A stretch of 64,000 nucleotides of DNA from Echiichthys vipera (Eukaryota > Chordata > Actinopteri > Perciformes > Trachinidae), in NCBI GenBank assembly GCA_963691815.1, contig OY829653.1, positions 28,535,653 through 28,599,652 on the forward strand. Direction: 5' to 3'. Positions 56,188-64,000 of this stretch are shown in pieces; the first letter of the stretch is position 1; every line of letters starts with the position of its first letter. Below the pieces are notes generated by a model, which was not told the DNA's origin, made no database searches, and was given only the letters and a program-made list of their open reading frames with translations. A program made the position numbers and the translations under genes.

Positions 56188-56207
56188 TCGCTTTGGGTGC
56201 GAGAGGT
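56188..56207 (+). pseudogene. tRNA-Pro (TGG) anticodon-arm fragment
   Basis: An isolated piece, TCGC then TTTGGGT then GCGAGAGGT, lies between a broken spacer (AAGAGGCG) and a GT tract (GTATATGATGTG). It is what remains after two deletion joints. Confidence 0.75.
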
Positions 56208-56310
56208 GTATATGATGTGTGTGTGTGTGTGTGATCGTGTATGAAAGCCGACTCTTTAAACCTGGCAGCAATTCCGAAACGTGAAAAGCCCCTTTTTTTA
56301 ACTGAAATGA

Positions 56311-56382
56311 AGCTCGTTGGTCTAGGCGTATGATTCTCGCTTACGGTGCGAGAGGTTCCGGGTTCAAATCCCGGACGAGCCC
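56311..56382 (+). tRNA. tRNA-Pro body with ACG (Arg-type) anticodon
   Basis: Full length. The loop is TTACGGT, so the anticodon (56343-56345) is ACG, which reads arginine codons CGN, in an otherwise proline tRNA. The first base is A rather than G, giving an A-C mismatch at the end of the acceptor stem. GAGGTTCCGGG replaces GAGGTCCCGGG. The proline-identity base G35 is lost. It is either a pseudogene or a potential mischarging or missense tRNA. Confidence 0.8.
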
Positions 56383-56686
56383 CCAATGCAAGACTTTAAC
56401 ACACTCTATCATGTGTTTGGCATGTACAAATCACTACATGATAAAGTGATGGTGATCAGGAACATCCAACTCCTTAGTCAGGCTTGTAGTATGGGCAGAA
56501 GTCTACTTGAACCATGTCTGTCTATTGATTTAAGAGGCGTCCTGACAGTGATCCAGAATTCACAATATCAGTTCCCTTCATGGGAGCCAGTTTGGGGGAA
56601 ATCACCTTCTATGCATAATGAAAAGCTGACTCTTTAAGTCTGGCAGCAATTCCAGCAGGTCAAAAGCCTCTTTGTTGATTTTACGT

Positions 56687-56702
56687 GGCTCCTTGGTCTA
56701 GG
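56687..56702 (+). pseudogene. psiA fragment, 16 nt
   Basis: Same psiA-S4 fusion as at 44747. Confidence 0.85.
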
Positions 56703-56817
56703 TTACCAATGTCATCTGATGTCTTCTACTTGAATGATGACCCGTCATAGAAAGCCGACTCTTTAAACCTGGAGGCAATTCGGAGTCGTGAAAAGCCCCT
56801 TTTTGTAACTGAAACAT

Positions 56818-56889
56818 GGCTCGTTGGTCTAGGCGTATGATTCTCGCTTTGGGTGCGAGAGGTCCTGGCTTCAAATCCTGGACGAGCCC
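56818..56889 (+). tRNA. tRNA-Pro-TGG: tRNA-Pro, anticodon TGG, decayed T-arm
   Basis: Anticodon 56850-56852. The T-stem is CTGGC opposite CCTGG, with two wobbles and a C-C clash, and the B box starts GCTTC. Likely a pseudogene despite full length. Confidence 0.6.
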
Positions 56890-57356
56890 CCAATGCAAGA
56901 CCTTAACACACTCCATCATGTGTTTGGCATGTACAAATCACTAATCGGGAACATCCAACTCCTTAGTCGGGCATGCAGTATGGGCAGAAGTCTACTTGAA
57001 CCATGTCTGTGTATTGATTTAAGAAGCGTCCTGACAGTGATCCAGAATTCACAATATCAGTTCCTTTTAAGGGAGGCAGTTAGTGGCAAATAACCTACTA
57101 TGCATTAACAACTGACCTTTCCCAAGTATGACAGTTCAACATTTTTCCATTAAATCCTTCTTGCAACAGGGAGAGAGCATGACATAGTTTTAACCAATGT
57201 TATCTGACGTTTTCTACGAGAAACCTGATCCGGCTTTGAAAGAAGAGTTTTTTAATCTATATGATGTGTGTGTGTGATCGTGTATGAAAGCCGACTCTTT
57301 AAACCTGGAGGCAATTCCGAAACGTGAAAAGCCCCTTTTTTTTTAAACTGAAACGT

Positions 57357-57428
57357 GGCTCGTTGGTCTAGGCGTATGATTCTCGCTTAGGGTGCGAGAG
57401 GTCCCGTGTTCAATTCCCGGACGAATCC
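57357..57428 (+). pseudogene. tRNA-Pro (AGG), decayed acceptor and T-stem
   Basis: Anticodon 57389-57391. The 3' acceptor strand is ACGAATC instead of ACGAGCC, and the T-stem has CCGTG. The 3' flank is ACAATGC, so CCA is absent. Probably non-functional. Confidence 0.7.
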
Positions 57429-57915
57429 ACAATGCAAAACTTTAACACACTCTATCATGTGTTTGGCATGTACAAATCACTACATAATTAAGTGATGGTG
57501 ATCAGGTGCATCCAATTACTTAGTCAGGCTTGTAGTATGGGCAGAAGTCTACTTGAACCATGTCTGTGTATTGATTTAAGAGGCGTCCTGACAGTGATCC
57601 AGAATTCACAATATCAATTCCCTTTAAGGGAGGTAGTTTGTGGCAAATAACCTACTAAGCATTAACAACTGACCTTTCCAAGTATGACAGTTCAACATCT
57701 TTCCATTAAATCATTCTTGCAACAAGGAGAGAGCATGACATAGCTTTAACCAATGTTATCTGACGTTTTCTACGAGAAACCTGATCCGGCTTTGAAAGAA
57801 GAATTTTTTAAAATGTATGATGTGTGTGTGTGTGTGTGATCGTGTATGAAAGCCGACCCTTTAAACCTGGCAGCAATTCCGAAACGTGAAAAGCCCCTTT
57901 TTTTAACTGAAACGT

Positions 57916-57987
57916 GGCTCGTTGGTCTAGGCGTATGATACTCGCTTAGGGTGCGAGGGGTCCCGGCTTCAAATCCCGGACGAGCCC
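57916..57987 (+). tRNA. tRNA-Pro-AGG: tRNA-Pro, anticodon AGG, weakened T-arm
   Basis: Anticodon 57948-57950. It carries the same GATA, GAGGGG and CTTCAAAT set as the copies at 616 and 3960, linking the two ends of the window. Confidence 0.75.
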
Positions 57988-58283
57988 CCAATGCAAGACT
58001 TTATCACACTCTATCATGTGTTTGGCATGTACAAAACATGACGTGATGGTGATCAGGAACATCCAACTACTTAGTCAGGCTTGTAGTATGGGCAGAAGTC
58101 TACTTGAACCATGTCTGTGTATTGATTTAAGAGGTGTCCTGACAGTGATCCAGAATTCACAATATCAGTTCCCTTCATGGGAGCCAGTTTGGGGGAAATC
58201 ACCTTCTATGCATCATGGAAAGCTGACTCTTTAAGTCTGGCAGCAATTCCAGCAGGTCAAAAGCCTCTTTTATGATTTTACGT

Positions 58284-58345
58284 GGCTCCTTGGTCTAGGG
58301 GTATGATACTCGCTTAGGTCCCAGTTCTAAATCCCGGACGAGCCC
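58284..58345 (+). pseudogene. psiA tRNA-Pro pseudogene
   Basis: psiA with GTTCTAAATCC for GTTTTAAATCC. Confidence 0.9.
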
Positions 58346-58729
58346 CAATGCAAGACTTTAACACACTCCATCAAGTGTTTTGCATGTACAAAACACTACA
58401 TGTTTAAGTCATTGTAATCAGAGATCAGGAGCTTCCAACCCCTTAGTCAGGCTTGTAGTATGGGCAGAAGTGTAACTGAAACATGTCTGTGTATGGATTT
58501 AGGAGGAGTCCTGACAGTGAGCCAGCATGCACAATATCTTCATTATCATGACCCTGCAAGTGAAGCCGTTGAGGGGAAATCAGCTACAATGCAATAACAA
58601 CTGACCTTTCCCAAGTATGAGAGGCATAAATCCTTCTTGCAACAAGGAGAGCACATGACATGGCTTTTACCAATGTCATCTGATGTCTTTTACAAGAAAC
58701 ATGACCCGGCATCTTTTTTGATTTTAAGG

Positions 58730-58790
58730 TGCTCGTTGGACTAGGGGTATGAGTCCTGCTTAGGGTGAGAGGGGTCCCTGGTTTGGATAG
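58730..58790 (+). pseudogene. psiB tRNA-Pro pseudogene
   Basis: psiB, GCTCGT form, as at the left end. Confidence 0.85.
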
Positions 58791-59033
58791 TGTAAATCAG
58801 TGCATTCCTAAGAAGCATTCAAAACACCAGCCAATTGTACCATTTAGTTGTGACAGTGAGTCAACATGCACAATACCAGGACCATGCAACTGCAAGAGTC
58901 ACATGTCATGGTTTGTTACCAATGTCATCTGATGTCTTCTACTTGAATGATGACCCGTCATAGAAAGCCGACTCTTTAAACCTGGAGGCAATTCCGAAAC
59001 GTGAAAAGCCCCTTTTTTTTTAAACTGAAACGT

Positions 59034-59105
59034 GGCTCGTTGGTCTAGGCGTATGATTCTCGCTTCGGGTGCGAGAGGTCCCGGGTTCAATTCCCGGACG
59101 AGCCC
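59034..59105 (+). tRNA. tRNA-Pro-CGG: tRNA-Pro, anticodon CGG
   Basis: Anticodon 59066-59068, all stems paired, T-loop TTCAATT. Confidence 0.92.
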
Positions 59106-59589
59106 CCAATGCAAGACTTTAACACACTCTATCATGTGTTTGGCATGTACAAATCACTACATAATTAAGTGATGGTGATCAGGTGCATCCAATTACTTAG
59201 TCAGACTTGTAGTATGGGCAGAAGTCTACTTGAACCATGTCTGTGTATTGATTTAAGAGGCGTCCTGACAGTGATCCAGAATTCACAATATCAGTTCCCT
59301 TTAAGGGAGGTAGTTTGTGGCAAATAACCTACTAAGCATTAACAACTGACCTTTCCCAAGTATGACAGTTCAACATTTTTCCATTAAATCCTTCTTGCAA
59401 CAAGGAGAGAGCATGACATAGTTTTAACCAATGTTATCTGACGTTTTCTACGAGAAACCTGATCCGGCTTTGAAAGAAGAGTTTTTTAATCTATATGATG
59501 TGTGTTTGTGATCGTGTATGAAAGCCGACTCTTTAAACCTGGAGGCAATTCCGAAACGTGAAAAGCCCCTTTTTTTTTAACTGAAAGGT

Positions 59590-59661
59590 GGCTCGTTGGT
59601 CTAGGCGTATGATTCTCGCTTCGGGTGCGAGAGGTCCCGGGTTCAATTCCCGGACGAGCCC
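59590..59661 (+). tRNA. tRNA-Pro-CGG: tRNA-Pro, anticodon CGG
   Basis: Anticodon 59622-59624, all stems paired. The 5' flank reads GAAAGGTGG rather than GAAACGTGG. Confidence 0.92.
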
Positions 59662-60144
59662 CCAATGCAAGACTTTAACACACTCTATCATGTGTTTGGC
59701 ATGTACAAATCACTACATAATTAAGTGATGGTGATCAGGTGCATCCAATTACTTAGTCAGGCTTGTAGTATGGGCAGAAGTCTACTTGAACCATGTCTGT
59801 GTATTGATTTAAGAGGCGTCCTGACAGTGATCCAGAATTCACAATATCAGTTCCCTTTAAGGGAGGTAGTTTGTGGCAAATAACCTACTAAGCATTAACA
59901 ACTGACCTTTCCCAAGTATGACAGTTCAACATTTTTCCATTAAATCCTTCTTGCAACAAGGAGAGAGCATGACATAGTTTTAACCAATGTTATCTGACGT
60001 TTTCTACGAGAAACCTGATCCGGCTTTGAAAGAAGAGTTTTTTAATCTATATGATGTGTGTGTGTGATCGTGTATGAAAGCCGACTCTTTAAACCTGGAG
60101 GCAATTCCGAAACGTGAAAAGCCCCTTTTTTGTAACTGAAACGT

Positions 60145-60216
60145 GGCTCGTTGGTCTAGGTGTATGATTCTCGCTTCGGGTGCGAGAGGTCCCGGGTTCA
60201 ATTCCCGGACGAGCCC
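60145..60216 (+). tRNA. tRNA-Pro-CGG: tRNA-Pro, anticodon CGG
   Basis: Anticodon 60177-60179. The 17th base is T, as in the copy at 1730. All stems pair. Confidence 0.9.
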
Positions 60217-60599
60217 CCAATACAAGACTTTAACACACTCTATCATGTGTTTGGCATGTACAAATCACTACATAATTAAGTGATGGTGATCAGGTGCATC
60301 CAATTACTTAGTCAGGCTTGTAGTATGGGCAGAAGTCTACTTGAACCATGTCTGTGTATTGATTTAAGAGGCGTCCTGACAGTGATCCAGAATTCACAAT
60401 ATCAGTTCCCTTTAAGGGAGGTAGTTTGTGGCAAATAACCTACTAAGCATTAACAACTGACCTTTCCCAAGTATGACAGTTCAACATCTTTCCATTAAAT
60501 CCTTCTTGCAACAAGGAGAGAGCATGACATGGCTTTTACCAATGTCATCTGATGTCTTCTACAAGAAGACATGACCCGGCATCTTTTTTGATTTTAAGG

Positions 60600-60660
60600 T
60601 GCTCGTTGGACTAGGGGTATGAGTCCTGCTTAGGGTGAGAGGGGTCCCTGGTTTGGATAG
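60600..60660 (+). pseudogene. psiB tRNA-Pro pseudogene
   Basis: psiB, GCTCGT form, reached through chimeric S1/S3. Confidence 0.85.
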
Positions 60661-60901
60661 TGTAAATCAGTGCATTCCTAAGAAGCATTCAAAACACCAG
60701 CCAATTGTACCATTTAGTTGTGACAGTGAGTCAACATGCACAATACCAGGACCATGCAACTGCAAGAGTCACATGTCATGGTTTGTTACCAATGTCATCT
60801 GATGTCTTCTACTTGAATGATGACCCGTCATAGAAAGCCGACTCTTTAAACGTGGAGGCAATTCGGAGTCGTGAAAAGCCCCTTTTTTTTAACTGAAACA
60901 T

Positions 60902-60973
60902 GGCTCGTTGGTCTAGGCGTATGATTCTCGCTTTGGGTGCGAGAGGTCCCGGGTTCAAATCCCGGACGAGCCC
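60902..60973 (+). tRNA. tRNA-Pro-TGG: tRNA-Pro, anticodon TGG
   Basis: Anticodon 60934-60936, all stems paired. Confidence 0.92.
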
Positions 60974-61458
60974 CCAATGCAAGACCTTAACACACTCCAT
61001 CATGTGTTTGGCATGTACAAATCACTACATGATTAAGTGATGGTGATCGGGAACATCCAACTCCTTAGTCGGGCATGCAGTATGGGCAGAAGTCTACTTG
61101 AACCATGTCTGTGTATTGATTTAAGAAGCGTCCTGACAGTGATCCAGAATTCACAATATCAGTTCCCTTTAAGGGAGGCAGTTTGTGGCAAATAACCTAC
61201 TATGCATTAACAACTGACCTTTCCCAAGTATGACAGTTCAACATTTTTCCATTCAATCCTTCTTGCAACAAGGAGAGAGCATGACATAGTTTTAACCAAT
61301 GTTATCTGACGTTTTCTACGAGAAACCTGATCCGGCTTTGAAAGAAGAGTTTTTTAATCTATATGATGTGTGTGTGTGATCGTGTATGAAAGCCGACTCT
61401 TTAAACCTGGAGGCAATTCCGAAACGTGAAAAGCCCCTTTTTTTTTTAACTGAAACGT

Positions 61459-61530
61459 GGCTCTTTGGTCTAGGCGTATGATTCTCGCTTCGGGTGCGAG
61501 AGGTCCGGGGTTCAATTCCTGGACGAGCCC
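61459..61530 (+). tRNA. tRNA-Pro-CGG: tRNA-Pro, anticodon CGG, mismatched
   Basis: Anticodon 61491-61493. The acceptor strand is GGCTCTT, giving a T-C mismatch at pair 6, and the T-stem CGGGG opposite CCTGG does not pair well. Probably inactive. Confidence 0.6.
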
Positions 61531-61912
61531 CCAATGCAAGACTTTAACACACTCTATCATGTGTTTGGCATGTACAAATCACTACATAATTAAGTGATGG
61601 TGATCAGGTGCATCCAATTACTTAGTCAGGCTTGTAGTATGGGCAGAAGTCTACTTGAACCATGTCTGTGTATTGATTTAAGAGGCGTCCTGACAGTGAT
61701 CCAGAATTCACAATATCAGTTCCCTTTAAGGGAGGTAGTTTGTGGCAAATAACCTACTAAGCATTAACAACTGACCTTTCCCAAGTATGACAGTTCAACA
61801 TCTTTCCATTAAATCCTTCTTGCAACAAGGAGAGAGCATGACATGGCTTTTACCAATGTCATCTGATGTCTTCTACAAGAAACATGACCCGGCATCTTTT
61901 TTGATTTTAAGG

Positions 61913-61973
61913 TGCTCGTTGGACTAGGGGTATGAGTCCTGCTTAGGGTGAGAGGGGTCCCTGGTTTGGATAG
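61913..61973 (+). pseudogene. psiB tRNA-Pro pseudogene
   Basis: psiB, GCTCGT form; first of a 1,315-bp pair. Confidence 0.85.
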
Positions 61974-62216
61974 TGTAAATCAGTGCATTCCTAAGAAGCA
62001 TTCAAAACACCAGCCAATTGTACCATTTAGTTGTGACAGTGAGTCAACATGCACAATACCAGGACCATGCAACTGCAAGAGTCACATGTCATGGTTTGTT
62101 ACCAATGTCATCTGATGTCTTCTACTTGAATGATGACCCGTCATAGAAAGCCGACTCTTTAAACCTGGAGGCAATTCCGAAACGTGAAAAGCCCCTTTTT
62201 TTTTTAACTGAAATGT

Positions 62217-62288
62217 GGCTCGTTGGTCTAGGCGTATGATTCTCGCTTCGGGTGCGAGAGGTCCCGGGTTCAATTCCCGGACGAGCCC
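62217..62288 (+). tRNA. tRNA-Pro-CGG: tRNA-Pro, anticodon CGG, in a TGG slot
   Basis: Anticodon 62249-62251, all stems paired. It occupies the same place in the 1,315-bp repeat as the TGG gene at 60902. Confidence 0.92.
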
Positions 62289-62773
62289 CCAATGCAAGAC
62301 CTTAACACACTCCATCATGTGTTTGGCATGTACAAATCACTACATGATTAAGTGATAGTGATCGGGAACATCCAACTCCTTAGTCGGGCATGCAGTATGG
62401 GCAGAAGTCTACTTGAACCATGTCTGTGTATTGATTTAAGAAGCGTCCTGACAGTGATCCAGAATTCACAATATCAGTTCCCTTTAAGGGAGGCAGTTTG
62501 TGGCAAATAACCTACTATGCATTAACAACTGACCTTTCCCAAGTATGACAGTTCAACATTTTTCCATTAAATCCTTCTTGCAACAAGGAGAGAGCATGAC
62601 ATAGTTTTAACCAATGTTATCTGACGTTTTCTACGAGAAACCTGATCCGGCTTTGAAAGAAGAGTTTTTTAATCTATATGATGTGTGTGTGTGATCGTGT
62701 ATGAAAGCCGACTCTTTAAACCTGGAGGCAATTCCGAAACGTGAAAAGCCCCTTTTTTTTTTAACTGAAACGT

Positions 62774-62845
62774 GGCTCTTTGGTCTAGGCGTATGATTCT
62801 CGCTTCGGGTGCGAGAGGTCCCGGGTTCAATTCCTGGACGAGCCC
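62774..62845 (+). tRNA. tRNA-Pro-CGG: tRNA-Pro, anticodon CGG, acceptor mismatch
   Basis: Anticodon 62806-62808. It shares GGCTCTT (mismatch at pair 6) with the copy at 61459, but the T-stem is CCGGG opposite CCTGG with one wobble. Confidence 0.7.
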
Positions 62846-63227
62846 CCAATGCAAGACTTTAACACACTCTATCATGTGTTTGGCATGTACAAATCACTAC
62901 ATAATTAAGTGATGGTGATCAGGTGCATCCAATTACTTAGTCAGGCTTGTAGTATGGGCAGAAGTCTACTTGAACCATGTCTGTGTATTGATTTAAGAGG
63001 CGTCCTGACAGTGATCCAGAATTCACAATATCAGTTCCCTTTAAGGGAGGTAGTTTGTGGCAAATAACCTACTAAGCATTAACAACTGACCTTTCCCAAG
63101 TATGACAGTTCAACATCTTTCCATTAAATCCTTCTTGCAACAAGGAGAGAGCATGACATGGCTTTTACCAATGTCTTCTGATGTCTTCTACAAGAAACAT
63201 GACCCGGCATCTTTTTTGATTTTAAGG

Positions 63228-63288
63228 TGCTCGTTGGACTAGGGGTATGAGTCCTGCTTAGGGTGAGAGGGGTCCCTGGTTTGGATAG
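63228..63288 (+). pseudogene. psiB tRNA-Pro pseudogene
   Basis: psiB, GCTCGT form. Confidence 0.85.
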
Positions 63289-63531
63289 TGTAAATCAGTG
63301 CATTCCTAAGAAGCATTCAAAACACCAGCCAATTGTACCATTTAGTTGTGACAGTGAGTCAACATGCACAATACCAGGACCATGCAACTGCAAGAGTCAC
63401 ATGTCATGGTTTGTTACCAATGTCATCTGATGTCTTCTACTTGAATGATGACCCGTCATAGAAAGCCGACTCTTTAAACGTGGAGGCAATTCCGAAACGT
63501 GAAAAGCCCCTTTTTTTTTTAACTGAAACGT

Positions 63532-63603
63532 GGCTCGTTGGTCTAGGCGTATGATTCTCGCTTTGGGTGCGAGAGGTCCTGGGTTCAATTCCCAGACGAG
63601 CCC
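63532..63603 (+). tRNA. tRNA-Pro-TGG: tRNA-Pro, anticodon TGG, compensated T-stem
   Basis: Anticodon 63564-63566. The T-stem is CTGGG opposite CCCAG: both sides of one pair have changed and pairing is kept. The T-loop is TTCAATT, as in CGG copies, so the gene mixes TGG and CGG features. Confidence 0.9.
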
Positions 63604-63907
63604 CCAATGCAAGACTTTAACACACTCTATCATGTGTTTGGCATGTACAAATCATGACATGATAAAGTGATGGTGATCAGGAACATCCAACTACTTAGTC
63701 AGGCTTGTAGTATGGGCAGAAGTCTACTTGAACCATGTCTGTGTATTGATTTAAGAGGCGTCCTGACAGTGATCCAGAATTCACAATATCAGTTCCCTTC
63801 ATGGGAGCCAGTTTGGGGGAAATCACCTTCTATGCATCATGGAAAGCTGACTCTTTAAGTCTGGCAGCAATTCCAGCAGGTCAAAAGCCTCTTTGTTGAT
63901 TTTACGT

Positions 63908-63969
63908 GGCTCCTTGGTCTAGGGGTATGATACTCGCTTAGGTCCCAGTTTTAAATCCCGGACGAGCCC
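63908..63969 (+). pseudogene. psiA tRNA-Pro pseudogene
   Basis: Standard psiA; its S3 is cut by the window end (63970-64000). Confidence 0.9.
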
Positions 63970-64000
63970 CAATGCAAGACTTTAACACACTCCATCAAGT

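Larger units (their letters stand above)
60902..63531 (+). repeat. 1,315-bp direct repeat
   Basis: A tRNA, S1, tRNA(CGG), S1/S3, psiB and S4 at 60902 repeat at 62217 with a constant 1,315-bp offset. The first gene differs in anticodon (TGG against CGG). Confidence 0.88.
1..64000 (+). repeat. Tandem higher-order tRNA-Pro gene array filling the whole window
   Basis: Every part of the window belongs to one of six recurring modules: tRNA-Pro, psiA, psiB and spacers S1-S4. All tRNAs point the same way (+). The standard order is tRNA - S1 - tRNA - S2 - psiA - S3 - psiB - S4, about 1,672 bp, with many insertions, deletions and fusions between modules. Both window ends cut inside the array, so it extends further on each side. 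Modules in the middle are nearly identical; those near both ends are more diverged. That is the pattern expected of tandem repeats homogenised by unequal exchange and gene conversion (inference). Confidence 0.95.

Noticed and set aside
1..64000. CRISPR array (short repeats at regular intervals).
   Set aside because: The repeated part is a tRNA, the intervals are hundreds of bases long and are themselves repeated, and no cas genes are present.
1..64000. Bacterial, plasmid or organelle tRNA cluster because CCA is encoded.
   Set aside because: The tRNA matches the vertebrate cytosolic tRNA-Pro, and the GT tracts and nested satellite structure are nuclear features.

Overview
This window is one continuous tandem array of nuclear proline tRNA genes and tRNA pseudogenes. 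I find no protein-coding gene, rRNA, CRISPR array or autonomous transposon. By my reading it holds 79 tRNA-Pro-like loci on the + strand. Of these, 74 are full length (72 nt): 42 with anticodon AGG, 21 with TGG, 10 with CGG and one mutated to ACG. Five are truncated or internally deleted. Interspersed are two families of fixed pseudogenes: psiA (34 copies of 62 nt plus 4 short fragments, missing 10 nt of the anticodon arm) and psiB (30 copies, two of them 5'-truncated, lacking the 3' acceptor strand and a usable B box).

The tRNA body matches the vertebrate cytosolic tRNA-Pro sequence almost base for base. Together with the eukaryotic A and B boxes, (GT)n microsatellites and nested kilobase repeats, this points to a vertebrate nuclear genome. 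A teleost is my best guess, because massive tRNA arrays are known there (for example the zebrafish chromosome 4 long arm). The species cannot be fixed from the sequence alone.

The basic higher-order unit is about 1,672 bp: tRNA(TGG) - spacer S1 (~480 bp, with a GT tract) - tRNA(AGG) - S2 (~300 bp) - psiA - S3 (~385 bp) - psiB - S4 (~240 bp). The spacers share blocks with one another, so the whole unit probably grew from one ancestral tRNA-plus-spacer monomer.

Layout. 1-6.9 kb: diverged left part with TGG, AGG and CGG genes and a ~3.34-kb duplication. 6.9-11.2 kb: a 2,572-bp unit repeated. 11.2-27.1 kb: two tandem copies of a 7,903-bp block, each built on 2,582-bp units. 27.1-30.5 kb: another 2,582-bp repeat. 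30.6-40.9 kb: 3,982-bp blocks containing units from which the tRNA has been deleted. 40.9-44.7 kb: 1,672-bp units. 44.7-57 kb: a rearranged zone with truncated tRNAs, chimeric spacers and an ACG-anticodon copy. 57-64 kb: diverged right part rich in CGG genes, with a 1,315-bp repeat.

Points that stand out: nearly every full-length gene has C (twice T) where the normal D-loop has the conserved G18, while both pseudogene families keep the normal G; the 3' flank begins with CCA; and no T4 terminator follows any tRNA for roughly 270-330 bases, whereas a T-run sits just upstream of each gene. The array may therefore be a tRNA-derived satellite, or a source of long tRNA-headed Pol III RNAs, rather than a simple store of working genes.
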